Source: Candidatus Flavonifractor merdavium (GTDB taxonomy: Bacteria; Bacillota; Clostridia; Oscillospirales; Oscillospiraceae). Taken from it: a stretch of DNA of 64,000 nucleotides. Below, piece after piece: positions 8,155-16,732 of this stretch. Position 1 is the stretch's first letter. Every line of letters starts with the position of its first letter. The notes below the pieces were generated by a model. It made no database searches. It was not told where the DNA came from and worked only from the letters and a program-made list of their open reading frames with translations. The stretch covers positions 1 to 64,000 of the forward strand of contig DWXF01000021.1 in NCBI GenBank assembly GCA_019119335.1. The letters are read 5' to 3'. The position numbers were made by a program, and so were the translations under genes.

Positions 8155-8694
8155 ATGTCTCAAAAGACGGCGGAGAACCCATGCACCTGCTGCTGCGGCT
8201 GCGGCGCGGAGAATGAGGAGCTTTTGCAGGAGCGCATCCGCACCCTGGCCCGGGAGTACCGTGGGAAAGAGGGCTCGCTGATCCAGGTACTGCATATGGC
8301 CCAGACCATCTACGGGTACCTGCCCCTTGAGGTGCAGAAGATTGTGGCCGACGAGCTGGGGCTGCCCCTGTCCCAGGTGTCCGGCGTGGTGACCTTCTAC
8401 TCCTTCTTCTCCACCCAGCCCAGGGGCAAACACACCATCCGTGTATGTCTGGGCACCGCCTGCTACGTGCGGGGAGGCAAGAAGATTGTGGAGCGGCTCC
8501 AGGAGCTGCTGAAGGTGGGGGTCGGAGACACCACCGCCGACCGGAAGTTCACCCTGGAGGTGGCCCGGTGCATCGGCGCCTGCGGCCTGGCCCCCGCCAT
8601 GTCCATTGACGACACGGTGTATAAGCAGGTCAAACCGGAGCGGCTGGAGAGTATTCTGGCCCGATATGACGAGAATGGGGGGGACGAGGCGTGA
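8155..8694 (+). CDS. [2Fe-2S] thioredoxin-like subunit, NuoE/HndA type
   Basis: 179 aa. The C-terminal thioredoxin-like fold carries the four-cysteine [2Fe-2S] pattern: CLGTAC then CIGAC about 37 residues later. An N-terminal helical region (IRTLAREYRGKEGSLIQVLH) is the standard NuoE start. An additional CTCCCGC cluster near residue 11 is unusual. In anaerobes this subunit works with a HndC/HydB-type flavoprotein in NAD(P)-linked or electron-bifurcating [FeFe]-hydrogenases and formate dehydrogenases. The stop overlaps the GTG of the next gene (GTGA), as expected for that complex. Because the downstream subunit is truncated here, the complex is probably not made from this locus. Confidence 0.88.
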   Translation: MSQKTAENPCTCCCGCGAENEELLQERIRTLAREYRGKEGSLIQVLHMAQTIYGYLPLEVQKIVADELGLPLSQVSGVVTFYSFFSTQPRGKHTIRVCLGTACYVRGGKKIVERLQELLKVGVGDTTADRKFTLEVARCIGACGLAPAMSIDDTVYKQVKPERLESILARYDENGGDEA

Positions 8695-10014
8695 GTCAAG
8701 TGCGATCTGCGGCCGACCTGAGCCGCATCAAGGAGCGTTATCTGGCCCAGCAGAGCAAGTGCGCCTGGCAGGTGCTGGTGTGCGGCGGCGCGGGCTGCGT
8801 GTCCTCCCACTGTCAGCAGGTGCGCCAGGCCCTGGACCAGGCCCTGGCTGACCACGGTCTCACCGATTCCGTCAGCGTGCTGGTCACCGGCTGCATGGGT
8901 ACCTGCGCCGCCGGTCCGGTGATGCTGGTGGAGCCCGACGGCATTTTCTACACCTCCATGGATCCGGAAAAGGTACGGGAGGTGGTGGAGCGCCACCTGA
9001 TCGGCGGAAAAGTGGTGGAGGAATACACCTTCTGGGACAGCTATCAGAAAAAGCGTATACCCAAGCTGGATGATATCAGCTTCTTCAAGGAGCAGGTCCG
9101 CATCGCCCTGCGCAACTGCGGCCGGATGGAGTACTCCTCTCTGGACGCCTACATCGCCCGGGACGGCTACGGCGCCGCCGCCAAGGCCCTGCTGGCCATG
9201 ACCCCGGAGCAGGTGGTGGCGGAGATGAAGGCCTCCGGCCTGCGGGGCCGGGGCGGCGCGGGCTTCCCCACCGGCGTGAAGTGGGAGGCCGGCATGAAGG
9301 CCCCCAAGGGTCAGAAGTACATCGTGTGCAACGCCGACGAAGGCGACCCCGGCGCGTTCATGGACCGCTCGGTGTTGGAGGGGGATCCCCACTCCATCAT
9401 CGAAGGCATGCTGCTGGGGGGCTACGCCATCGGGGCCGACAAGGGTTACGTCTACGTCCGGGCGGAGTATCCCCTGGCGGTGGAGCGGCTGGGGGCGGCC
9501 ATCGACCAGGCGCGGGCCGCCGGGCTGCTGGGCACCGATATTCTGGGTTCCGGGGTGGATTTCGACCTGGAGATCCGCATCGGCGCGGGCGCCTTCGTCT
9601 GCGGCGAAGAGACCGCCCTGCTGGCCTCCATCGAAGGCATGCGGGGCGAGCCCCGGCAGAAGCCCCCCTTCCCCTTTGAAGCGGGTCTGTTTGAAAAGCC
9701 CACTATTATCAACAACGTGGAGACCCTGGCCAACGTGGCCCCCATTATCCTTAACGGCGCTGCCTGGTACGCCGGCTTCGGCACCGAAAAGAGCAAGGGT
9801 ACCAAGGTGTTCGCCCTGGCCGGGGCCATCGTCAACGCCGGTATCATCGAGGTACCCATGGGCACCGTGCTGGGGGACATCATCTATAAAATCGGTGGCG
9901 GCATCGTGGACGGCAAGGGCTTCAAGGCCATCCAGTCCGGCGGACCCTCCGGCGGCTGTCTTACCAAGGAGCACCTGAACGTGACGGTGGACTACGAATC
10001 CCTGTCCGGCCTGC
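8691..10014 (+). pseudogene. HndC/NuoF-type FMN/NADH subunit, 3' part missing
   Basis: GTG start overlapping the NuoE-type stop. Residues ~10-105 form a second [2Fe-2S] thioredoxin-like domain (CGGAGCVSSHC, TGCMGTC), followed by the NADH/FMN domain (GLRGRGGAGFPTG, NADEGDPGAFMDR, GAFVCGEETAL), the HndC/HydB layout. Normal sequence runs to DYESLSGL (~10014) and then stops matching the family: the SLBB end and the C-terminal [4Fe-4S] cysteines are absent. The frame continues to 10322, but this tail is antisense to a MATE gene. About 170 or more residues and any downstream catalytic subunit are lost. It is either a real deletion or an assembly join. Confidence 0.8.
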
Positions 10015-10283
10015 TGCCGCTTTCCGGCGCCGATGGCGTTGCCCACAAACACCGTGACCCCCATGGTCAGGCCGGTGAGCACCATCGTAAGCAGATTCAG
10101 CAGCTGGCTGCCGGAGGCCACGCCGGACTGCTCGCTGATCCCGGCAAACCGCCCCACAATGATCAGGTCCGCCGCCCCATACATGGCCTGCAGAAACAGG
10201 GCCAGCAGAACAGGCAGCGCAAAGCCGAGCAGGGAAGGAAGGATCTTCCCCCGAACCAGACTGTTTGTGTTTGTTCGACTCAT
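10014..10283 (-). pseudogene. MATE-family multidrug efflux protein, N-terminal fragment
   Basis: ATG at 10283 with AAAGGGAG upstream. The first ~90 residues are typical MATE: LVRGKILPSLLGFALPVLLA, then the QAMYGAADLIIVGRFAG loop and VFVGNAIGAGK. Full MATE exporters have ~450 residues and 12 helices; this copy keeps only about the first two helices before running into the antisense strand of the HndC-like gene at ~10014. Upstream it retains a consensus promoter, a three-codon leader ORF and an attenuator-like hairpin. The protein cannot be functional as it stands. Confidence 0.8.
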
Positions 10284-10306
10284 GCCAACACTCCCTTTCA
10301 TGCAAG

Positions 10307-10356
10307 AAAAAAAGCCGGATAAGAGAACGGGAATTTCACCCGTCATCTTATCCGGC
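10307..10356 (-). terminator. Attenuator/terminator hairpin in the MATE leader
   Basis: On the minus strand GCCGGATAAGA pairs with TCTTATCCGGC, with an inner GACGGG/CCCGTT-type extension, followed by seven Ts. It lies between the promoter and the MATE start codon, so it must be read through for expression. Confidence 0.8.
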
Positions 10357-10368
10357 TCACAGCTCCAT
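10357..10368 (-). promoter_or_regulatory. Three-codon leader ORF (Met-Glu-Leu-stop)
   Basis: ATG GAG CTG TGA, preceded by GGAGGG with a 10-nt spacing, ends directly before the attenuator stem. Tiny leader ORFs placed like this sense ribosome stalling by antibiotics in several Firmicutes resistance genes; that role here is inferred. Confidence 0.45.
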
Positions 10369-10396
10369 GGCTGCTTACCCTCCGATGAACAACTGG

Positions 10397-10425
10397 ATTG
10401 TAGCAAAAGTCTGTCCAATTGTCAA
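10397..10425 (-). promoter_or_regulatory. Consensus sigma-70 promoter of the MATE leader
   Basis: TTGACA, 17-bp spacer, TACAAT on the minus strand, the best sigma-70 match I noticed in the window. The leader ORF begins about 25 bases downstream of the -10 box. Confidence 0.8.
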
Positions 10426-10814
10426 TGGATTCCGGCCCTTACAGATCCATTGCCGGGTAATAGCCGTCAAACACCATGAATGGGCCTCACCGTCCAAGGA
10501 TCACCTGTGTTATAACGCAGATGGTTTGTATAGGTTTCGCGTGTTTTTATCTCTTTTCACCCATTTTGATTGTCCCTCTTGTGCAACGAGGCAGCTTATG
10601 GCATACTAAAGGAGATTTCATCGGCCGGAGGTGTCCCCTCCCCGCTCTGTTTTCCGGCTTTGGCCGCGATCGGAACGTCTGTCCCTGATGCGCCTTGGGA
10701 AAGGCGAGCCCATTTGAGCTTCTGGAGGACCTGGTATCCGCCCCGCCCCCGGCGGGCCCCTAGCAGTCCGCAAAAAGTCCTGTGGCCGGCACAATAAGAC
10801 AAGGAGGCGCTGCC
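10426..10814. other. 389-base gap, no gene recognised
   Basis: Lies between the MATE promoter and the HAD gene. Reading frames here have no family features or ribosome binding sites. A weak + strand promoter (TTGTGC, 17 bp, CATACT) ending near 10606 could serve the HAD gene. Confidence 0.4.
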
Positions 10815-11621
10815 ATGTACAAACTGGTGGTTAGCGATATTGACGGCACCCTGCTGCCCTATGGCCAGGAGCGGCTGGATCCAGCTGTGTTTGACGTGCT
10901 CCGCAGGCTGCGGGCCAGAGGCGTACTGTTCTGCCCCGCCTCTGGCCGTCAGTTTCACTCCCTGCGCCGGCTGTTTCAGCCGGTGGAGGACGACGTGCTC
11001 TGGATGTGCGAAAACGGGGCCATTTTATACGGAAACGGACCGGAGGACCAGGCCCCCATTCTCCACCGCACCCCCATTCCCCGGGCAGACGCCCTGGCGC
11101 TCTGCCGGGAGATCATCGCCCTGCCGGGCTGTCAGGTGCTGATCTCCGGGGCCAATGTCAGCTATCTGTACGACTGCACGCCGGAGTACGCGGAGTACAT
11201 GCAGACGGCAAAGGGAAACCGGACGGTGATCTGCCAACGCCCGGAGGACATCCAGGAGGAGATCCTGAAGGTATCCGCCTACTGTCCCCAGGGGACTCTG
11301 CCCTACGAGCAGGAGCTGCGCCCCAGGTGGGCGGACAGGCTGACCGTGGCGGTGGCGGGACCGGACTGGCTGGACTTCACGGCGGCCAACAAGGGAATCG
11401 GTCTGGCCGCCCTGTGCCGCATTCTGGGCATTCCGCCGGAGGAGACCCTGGCCTTCGGCGACAATTGGAACGACGCGGAAATGCTGGACCAGGCCGGCCT
11501 GGCCTTCCTCATGCGCGGATCGGACCCCGCCCTTCTGGCCAGATATCCCAATCACTGCGCCAGTGTGACCGCCGTTCTGGAAGCCAATATGGAGACCTGG
11601 TTCCCCCCAAACAGCCCGTGA
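10815..11621 (+). CDS. Cof-type HAD-superfamily phosphatase
   Basis: 268 aa; the ATG at 10815 follows AAGGAGG. HAD motif I is DIDGTLL with both catalytic aspartates near the N-terminus, and motif IV is FGDNWNDAEML. The large C2-type cap between residues ~85 and 190 places it in the Cof/YidA subfamily, which dephosphorylates sugar phosphates, PLP or nucleotides in the cytosol. It stands alone between two terminator-like elements, so its substrate cannot be read from context. Confidence 0.88.
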   Translation: MYKLVVSDIDGTLLPYGQERLDPAVFDVLRRLRARGVLFCPASGRQFHSLRRLFQPVEDDVLWMCENGAILYGNGPEDQAPILHRTPIPRADALALCREIIALPGCQVLISGANVSYLYDCTPEYAEYMQTAKGNRTVICQRPEDIQEEILKVSAYCPQGTLPYEQELRPRWADRLTVAVAGPDWLDFTAANKGIGLAALCRILGIPPEETLAFGDNWNDAEMLDQAGLAFLMRGSDPALLARYPNHCASVTAVLEANMETWFPPNSP

Positions 11622-11633
11622 CGAAATGAAAAA

Positions 11634-11669
11634 GGAGCGCTCCAGCACAAGCTGGAGCGCTCCTTTTTT
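11634..11669. terminator. Bidirectional terminator between the HAD and MFS genes
   Basis: A 13-bp stem GGAGCGCTCCAGC/GCTGGAGCGCTCC with an ACAA loop, AAAAA before it and TTTTTT after it, serves both convergent genes. Confidence 0.9.
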
Positions 11670-11675
11670 CTAAAT

Positions 11676-12812
11676 TTACACCCGCTTTTGAGCCGCGAAC
11701 CGGGCGCAGGCGGGCAGCACGGCCAGGGCAAAGAGGGCCGCCATGGTATACATCAGATGATAACCCATTTCCGAGGCAGTCCACCCGCACACCATGGCGC
11801 CCAGACCGTAGCCCAGGTCCTGGAACAGGAAGAGCGTGCTGCTCCCCGCCCCTCGCTTTTCCCGGGGCAGGGTGCGGATGGCGGCATAGTTGAGGGTGGG
11901 ATTGGCCACGCCGGAGCAGGCGCCGTAAGCGGCGGCCAGCAGAAGGTAGACGGCCTGGGAATCCGCCCACCCGGCCAGCAGGGCGGCCCCAGCAAAGGGA
12001 ATGCAGACGCAGCACATGGTTCTGGGCAGTCCCCAGCGCTCACCGAGCCGGGCGGCGGAGCTGTTGGCCACCACCATCACCGCCGAGCCCAGCAGAAAGA
12101 ACAGGCCCCCCAGCGTATAACCCCTGGCATCGGCCAGTGCCAGGGCAAAGTTGTTTACCGAGGAGAGGGCCATAGAGACGAGAAACAGCAGAATACCCGC
12201 GGGCAGGGCGGCGGGCTCGATAATCCGCAGGGGGGCGGACTGGCGGTTCCTGGGCGGCCTTTTTTGCTCGTAGCGGCAGAACAGGGAGAGCACCGCCCCC
12301 ACAGTCAGGATTCCGGCGGTGACCACAAACAGGAGGGTAAAGCTGCCTCCGGCGGTGAGGGCCAGGCCAATATAGGCGGAAACCGCACCGGCCAGGGCCA
12401 GACTGATCCAGAACAGCCCCAGACTCCGGTTGGCGGCGTCGGGCGGGGCCACGTCCACGCTGGCGGCTGAAGCGGCGGTGTTGATCAGGGAAAATCCAGC
12501 CCCGTGGAGCCCCCGGAGGAGGAACAGCGCCGGCAGAGCCCCCGTGGCGCCGAACAGCAGCGTACTGACGGCAAAGAGCACACATCCCAGGAAGAGGACC
12601 AGCCGCCTGCTGCGCCGGTCGGCCAGCGCGCCGGCCGCCAGCCGGCCGGCCACGGCAAAGCCGGCATAGGACAGAGAGAGCAGTCCGGCGGTGCCCGCCC
12701 CCACGTAGAGGGCGATGGTATTGAGCAGGATATTCTGCCCCAGCGCGCCGCACAGCGAGATCAGCCAGATCAGCAGGAACCAGGCGGAGAGGTTCCGGAG
12801 GTTTGTTTTCAT
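11676..12812 (-). CDS. Major facilitator superfamily transporter
   Basis: 378 aa from the ATG at 12812; a TTG two codons earlier is possible because GGGAG sits upstream of both. Twelve hydrophobic segments are visible. The cytoplasmic loop between helices 2 and 3 has the MFS pattern (GALADRRSRR). No substrate signature is recognised; small drug or sugar-type exporters share this length. It is a single gene read toward the HAD gene, and is separated by a strong hairpin from the polyol operon behind it. Confidence 0.8.
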   Translation of the reverse strand: MKTNLRNLSAWFLLIWLISLCGALGQNILLNTIALYVGAGTAGLLSLSYAGFAVAGRLAAGALADRRSRRLVLFLGCVLFAVSTLLFGATGALPALFLLRGLHGAGFSLINTAASAASVDVAPPDAANRSLGLFWISLALAGAVSAYIGLALTAGGSFTLLFVVTAGILTVGAVLSLFCRYEQKRPPRNRQSAPLRIIEPAALPAGILLFLVSMALSSVNNFALALADARGYTLGGLFFLLGSAVMVVANSSAARLGERWGLPRTMCCVCIPFAGAALLAGWADSQAVYLLLAAAYGACSGVANPTLNYAAIRTLPREKRGAGSSTLFLFQDLGYGLGAMVCGWTASEMGYHLMYTMAALFALAVLPACARFAAQKRV

Positions 12813-12840
12813 AGACAATCACACTCCCTCGTATACAGAG

Positions 12841-12874
12841 GACCTCCGCCGCCGGTGGTCCGGCGGCGGAGGTC
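12841..12874 (-). terminator. Terminator-like hairpin after the Fe-ADH operon
   Basis: A perfect 15-bp GC stem (GACCTCCGCCGCCGG and complement) with a 4-nt loop; no T-run. It also sits at the 5' edge of the MFS gene. Confidence 0.55.
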
Positions 12875-12902
12875 CCTGGGCTGCGGGTGGATGGGGGCGG
12901 AC

Positions 12903-14048
12903 TTAAAACGCCTTTTTCAGGATGTCCATGATGTCCTCCTGAGAGGGCTTTCTGGGATTGAACATGACGGCGCCCTCGTGGACGGCGTCGGCGGCCAGGG
13001 CGGGCAGATCGGCCTCGGTGATGTTGTAATCCCTGATGGTCTTGATGCCCACCCGGCGGACCAGGTCCAGCACGGCCTGGCAGGTCTTGCGGGCTCCCGC
13101 CTCGGCGGTCTCGTAGCTGGAGCAGCAGCCCATGGCCATGCCCAGCTCCTTGTACTTCTCGGGGAACTGCTGGGCGTTATACTCCATGACATAGGGCAGC
13201 ACCAGGGCGTTGGCCACACCGTGGGGCAGGCCGTGCCGGGCGCTGAGGGTGTGGGCGATGCCGTGGACCAGGCCCAGGTCGGCGTTGTTGAAGGCAAAGC
13301 CCACGATGACGCAGCCCCGCATCATCTCCTCCCGGGCGTCCACATCGGCGCCGTTCTCCACCGCCAGGGGCAGGCTGTGGAAGAAGATCCGGGCGGCCTC
13401 CAGGGAGCTGTACCGGGTCAGGTCGGAGGCATTGACCGAGACATAGGACTCGATGGCGTGGGTCAGAGCGTCAATGCCGGTGGCGGCGGTGATACCGGCG
13501 GGCAGGCCGGTGGTCAGCATGGGATCGATGACGGCATGGCTGGCCCCCACATGGTTGCCCACAATCACGTACTTGCGGACCTCTTCCTCATTGATGAGGG
13601 CGATGACGTTGGTGATCTCGCTGGAGGTGCCGGCGGTGGTGGGGATGGCCACCAGGGGCAGACCCTGCTTTTTCACCTGGTTGGGGCCCTCATAGCGCTG
13701 GATGGGCCCCTCGTTGTTCAGCAGAATGTTGATGGCCTTGGCGGTGTCGATGGGGCTGCCGCCGCCCACGGCCACAATGCCGTCCACGCCGGCCTTGGCG
13801 GCCATCTCATAGCCGGCCTGCACCACGCCGTTGGTGGGGTTGGGGATAACCGCGTCAAACACCACGGTCTCAATATTGGCCTGGGCCAGAGGAGCCAGCA
13901 CCTTGTCGGCAATGCCGCAGCTCACAATGCCCTTGTCACACACAACCAGGACCTTTTTCAGGCCGATTTCCGTTACGATTTCGCCCAGCTCGGCAACGCT
14001 GTTCCGGCCGAAATAGACCTTGCTGGGGACATGATAAATGGCGCTCAT
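12903..14048 (-). CDS. Iron-containing alcohol dehydrogenase (FucO-like)
   Basis: 381 aa, ATG at 14048 with AAAGGAG and a 4-base overlap with the kinase stop. The NAD site is GGGSPIDTAKA. The metal ligands are the D and H of GIDALTHAIE and the two histidines of GLVHGIAHTLSARHGLPHG. The sequence aligns well with lactaldehyde reductase/1,2-propanediol dehydrogenases. The family interconverts alcohols and aldehydes with NAD(H) in the cytosol. As the last gene of a four-gene operon (ene-reductase, Zn-ADH, kinase, Fe-ADH), it probably handles an aldehyde formed during breakdown of the imported compound. Confidence 0.88.
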   Translation of the reverse strand: MSAIYHVPSKVYFGRNSVAELGEIVTEIGLKKVLVVCDKGIVSCGIADKVLAPLAQANIETVVFDAVIPNPTNGVVQAGYEMAAKAGVDGIVAVGGGSPIDTAKAINILLNNEGPIQRYEGPNQVKKQGLPLVAIPTTAGTSSEITNVIALINEEEVRKYVIVGNHVGASHAVIDPMLTTGLPAGITAATGIDALTHAIESYVSVNASDLTRYSSLEAARIFFHSLPLAVENGADVDAREEMMRGCVIVGFAFNNADLGLVHGIAHTLSARHGLPHGVANALVLPYVMEYNAQQFPEKYKELGMAMGCCSSYETAEAGARKTCQAVLDLVRRVGIKTIRDYNITEADLPALAADAVHEGAVMFNPRKPSQEDIMDILKKAF

Positions 14049-15634
14049 GATTGTTCTCCTTTGCTGTTTGATAGGGTCTGGATGGAGTCCATGGTCTCCT
14101 TCAGCGACTTCAGGTCGCTGTCCAGGTCCCGGTACATGGACAGATAGTAGGGGTAGAGCTTGTCGTACACCCTGGCCCACTCCTCCACCGGCTGGATGGT
14201 GTCCTTGATCTGGATGAGTTCCTGGATGCTCTTGGCGAAGTCGGGGTACAGGCCCACGGCGTGGCCCGCAATCAGCGCGTCGCCGAAGGGCACATCGCCG
14301 GTCTTGTCGTCCAGTGTGTACACCGGCACGCCCAGCATGGAGGCCTTGATCTGGCACCAGGTCCGGCTCTTGGAGCCGCCGCCGGTGATGCGCAGGCAGT
14401 CCACCCTGGCCCCGGCGTCCTTGATGGTGTCCAGCACGTGGCGCACGGCAAAGGCGGTGCCCTCGAAAATGGAGCGGATGATGTGCTTGCGCTCGGTATC
14501 CAGGGAGAGGCCGATGAACATGCCGGTGGCGTGGGAGTTCCACAGAGGGGCCCGCTCGCCCAGCATGTAGGGGAAATAGAGCAGGCCGTTGCTGCCGGCG
14601 GGAGACTCCAGGGCCAGCTGATTCAGGTAGTCGTAGACGTTAATGCCGTGGGCGTCGGCGTAATCCTGCTCCGCCTTGCCCAGGTTGGTGAGGTACCACT
14701 TCAGAGAGGCCCCGCTGGTGTTGATGGGGGCGTTGAAGAAATGGGGGATGCCCTGGATGGAGCAGGGCTTGGCCACCACGGGGATGTCGGTGGCGCTGGG
14801 GCCGGTGTGTCCCACAAAGAGCAGGGATGTGGTGCCGGAGGACTCTCCCGCCTCACCGATGCGGCTCAGACCGGTGGCGTACATGGAGGCGGTGGCATCG
14901 CTGGCGCCCGCCACCACCGGCACGCCGGCCTTCAGGCCGGTGATTTTGGCAGCCTGCTGGGTCACATGGCCGATAATGGTGTCGCTGGACACCGGCTGGG
15001 GCAGGATGGCGTTCAGATCCATGCCCATGGCTTTGGACAGGGACTCCGACCAGGTTTGGGTCCGCAAGTCCAGGCACTGACACAGGGCGCCCTGGTCGAT
15101 GTCCATGGCCATAACTCCGGTAAGCATGTAGTTCAGGTAGCCGTTGGCCTGGAGCACCCGGTGGGTGCGGGCAAACAGCTCCGGCTCATGCTTTTTGAAC
15201 CACAGCAGCTTGCAGGGCAGGAAGGCCACATCGGGCTGAGCGCCGGCGGAGGCCACATACTCCTCCCGGCCCATGCGGTCCAGGATCTCGTCCAGCTCAT
15301 GGCGGGAGCGCTTATCCATCCAGATCATGGCGTTGCGCAGCACGTTGCCGTCCTTGTCCAGGGGGAGCAGGGAGGGCAGCTGGGAGCTGACGGAGATGCC
15401 CCGGATAGCGGCGGTGACCGCCTCGCCGGCCTGGCTGGTGACCGAGCGGAGAATCTCCACCGCCGCGGACCACCAGGCGTGGGCGTCCTGCTCCACCTGG
15501 TTGGGTCCGGGCATGATCAGGGGATAGGTGGCGGAGGCGGTGGCCACCGATTCCCCTCTGGTGTCGAAGATAACGGCTTTGATGTTGGTGGTGCCCAGAT
15601 CAATGCCCAGCAGATAGTCCTTCACAGGGCCCAC
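14045..15634 (-). CDS. FGGY-family sugar/polyol kinase (xylulokinase-like)
   Basis: 529 aa, GTG at 15634 six bases after the Zn-ADH stop; a GTG at 15625 is an alternative. The N-terminal ATPase signature LLGIDLGTTNIKAVIFD, the DXXXQ-like VEQDAHAWW segment and the C-terminal GGGSKSRTW glycine motif are all present. The sequence is complete and a little longer than typical xylulokinases (~500). FGGY kinases phosphorylate ketoses, aldonates or polyols. Context suggests the substrate delivered by the ABC importer encoded divergently. Confidence 0.85.
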   Translation of the reverse strand: MGPVKDYLLGIDLGTTNIKAVIFDTRGESVATASATYPLIMPGPNQVEQDAHAWWSAAVEILRSVTSQAGEAVTAAIRGISVSSQLPSLLPLDKDGNVLRNAMIWMDKRSRHELDEILDRMGREEYVASAGAQPDVAFLPCKLLWFKKHEPELFARTHRVLQANGYLNYMLTGVMAMDIDQGALCQCLDLRTQTWSESLSKAMGMDLNAILPQPVSSDTIIGHVTQQAAKITGLKAGVPVVAGASDATASMYATGLSRIGEAGESSGTTSLLFVGHTGPSATDIPVVAKPCSIQGIPHFFNAPINTSGASLKWYLTNLGKAEQDYADAHGINVYDYLNQLALESPAGSNGLLYFPYMLGERAPLWNSHATGMFIGLSLDTERKHIIRSIFEGTAFAVRHVLDTIKDAGARVDCLRITGGGSKSRTWCQIKASMLGVPVYTLDDKTGDVPFGDALIAGHAVGLYPDFAKSIQELIQIKDTIQPVEEWARVYDKLYPYYLSMYRDLDSDLKSLKETMDSIQTLSNSKGEQS

Positions 15635-15640
15635 CGCCTT

Positions 15641-16690
15641 TTACTGCTCCATCCCGTTGGGGAAGAGCACAACCTTGATGGCCTCGCCGGTCTTGGTGAG
15701 CTGGATGCCGTGATTGATCTCCTCCAGGGGCAGGCGGTGGGTGATGAACTTGGAGGAGGGGAAGTTCTTGGCGATGGCCAGCTCAAAGGCCTTCTTGGAC
15801 TGGATGTAGGAGGCGCCGAAGTGGCCCTTGATCCAGATGTTGTTGTAGTGGATGTAGTTGGTGTCCAGCTCGGTGAGGGAGCCCTTGGGCACGCCGCCGA
15901 AGAACACCACCAGGCCGCCGGGCTTGACCATGAAGATGCTCTGGGCCTGGGCGGAGTTGGCGGGGTTGGCGGAGATGACCTTGTCGGCGCCCTTGCCGCC
16001 GGTGAGCTTTTTGACGGCCTCGATGGGGTCCTCCTTGGCGGAGTTGATGGTCACGTCCACGCCGAACTGCCTGGACATGTCCAGGCGGGTGTCGTTGATG
16101 TCGATCATGATAACCTTCTGGGCGCCCCGGATCTTGGCCAGCTGGGACATAAAGCAGCCGATGGGACCGGCGCCGATGATCACCAGGGTATCGGGATAGC
16201 CCACCTTGCAGTTGTCCTCGCAGGCGTAGACGGAGGTGAGGGGCTCGCCCAGGCTGGCGGCCTCAAAGCTCACATCCTCGGGAATCTCATAGATGCCGCC
16301 CAGCTGGATCTTGCGGGCGGACACGGCCACGTACTGGGCAAAGCCGCCGGTGCCGGCCAGGCCCTCGGCGTTGTGGCAGTTCTCGCTGTGGCCGCTGATG
16401 CAGTCGTCGCACTCCATGCAGTAGGTACCGGGGAAGAGGAACAGCCGGTCGCCCACTTTATACTTGGTCAGGCCGGGGGCAACCTCGTCCACCACGCCCA
16501 CAATCTCATGGCCATAGACGAAGGGATAATTGCCCCTGCGGGAGTCGCTGGTCAGGTTGCGGATGTCGGAGCCGCACAGGCCCACCGCCATCACCTTCAG
16601 GATCAGGCCCCCTTCGGGGCAGGCGGGGCGGTCGATCTCCTCCACGCGGATATCGTTGGGACCATACATCAGAGCAGCTTTCATTTTCAT
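15641..16690 (-). CDS. Zinc-dependent medium-chain alcohol/polyol dehydrogenase
   Basis: 349 aa; the ATG at 16690 is chosen over upstream TTG because AAGGAAG has correct spacing. Catalytic zinc motif GLCGSD and GHE; structural zinc site CMECDDCISGHSENC with all four cysteines; Rossmann motif GAGPIG followed by IDIND, favouring NAD(H). This layout matches sorbitol, threonine and galactitol dehydrogenases. It oxidises a secondary alcohol of a polyol or sugar acid in the cytosol. It sits between the ene-reductase and kinase genes, so it may convert the imported polyol into the ketose that the kinase uses. Confidence 0.88.
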   Translation of the reverse strand: MKMKAALMYGPNDIRVEEIDRPACPEGGLILKVMAVGLCGSDIRNLTSDSRRGNYPFVYGHEIVGVVDEVAPGLTKYKVGDRLFLFPGTYCMECDDCISGHSENCHNAEGLAGTGGFAQYVAVSARKIQLGGIYEIPEDVSFEAASLGEPLTSVYACEDNCKVGYPDTLVIIGAGPIGCFMSQLAKIRGAQKVIMIDINDTRLDMSRQFGVDVTINSAKEDPIEAVKKLTGGKGADKVISANPANSAQAQSIFMVKPGGLVVFFGGVPKGSLTELDTNYIHYNNIWIKGHFGASYIQSKKAFELAIAKNFPSSKFITHRLPLEEINHGIQLTKTGEAIKVVLFPNGMEQ

Positions 16691-16732
16691 AGCAGACAAC
16701 TTCCTTTCTGTAATCGGTGACTTCTATTTGAA

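Noticed and set aside
10329-10341. GGGAATTTCACCC (reverse GGGTGAAATTCCC), as in FMN riboswitches
   Set aside because: Only this 13-base block matches; the other conserved RFN helices are absent and it lies inside the attenuator stem-loop.
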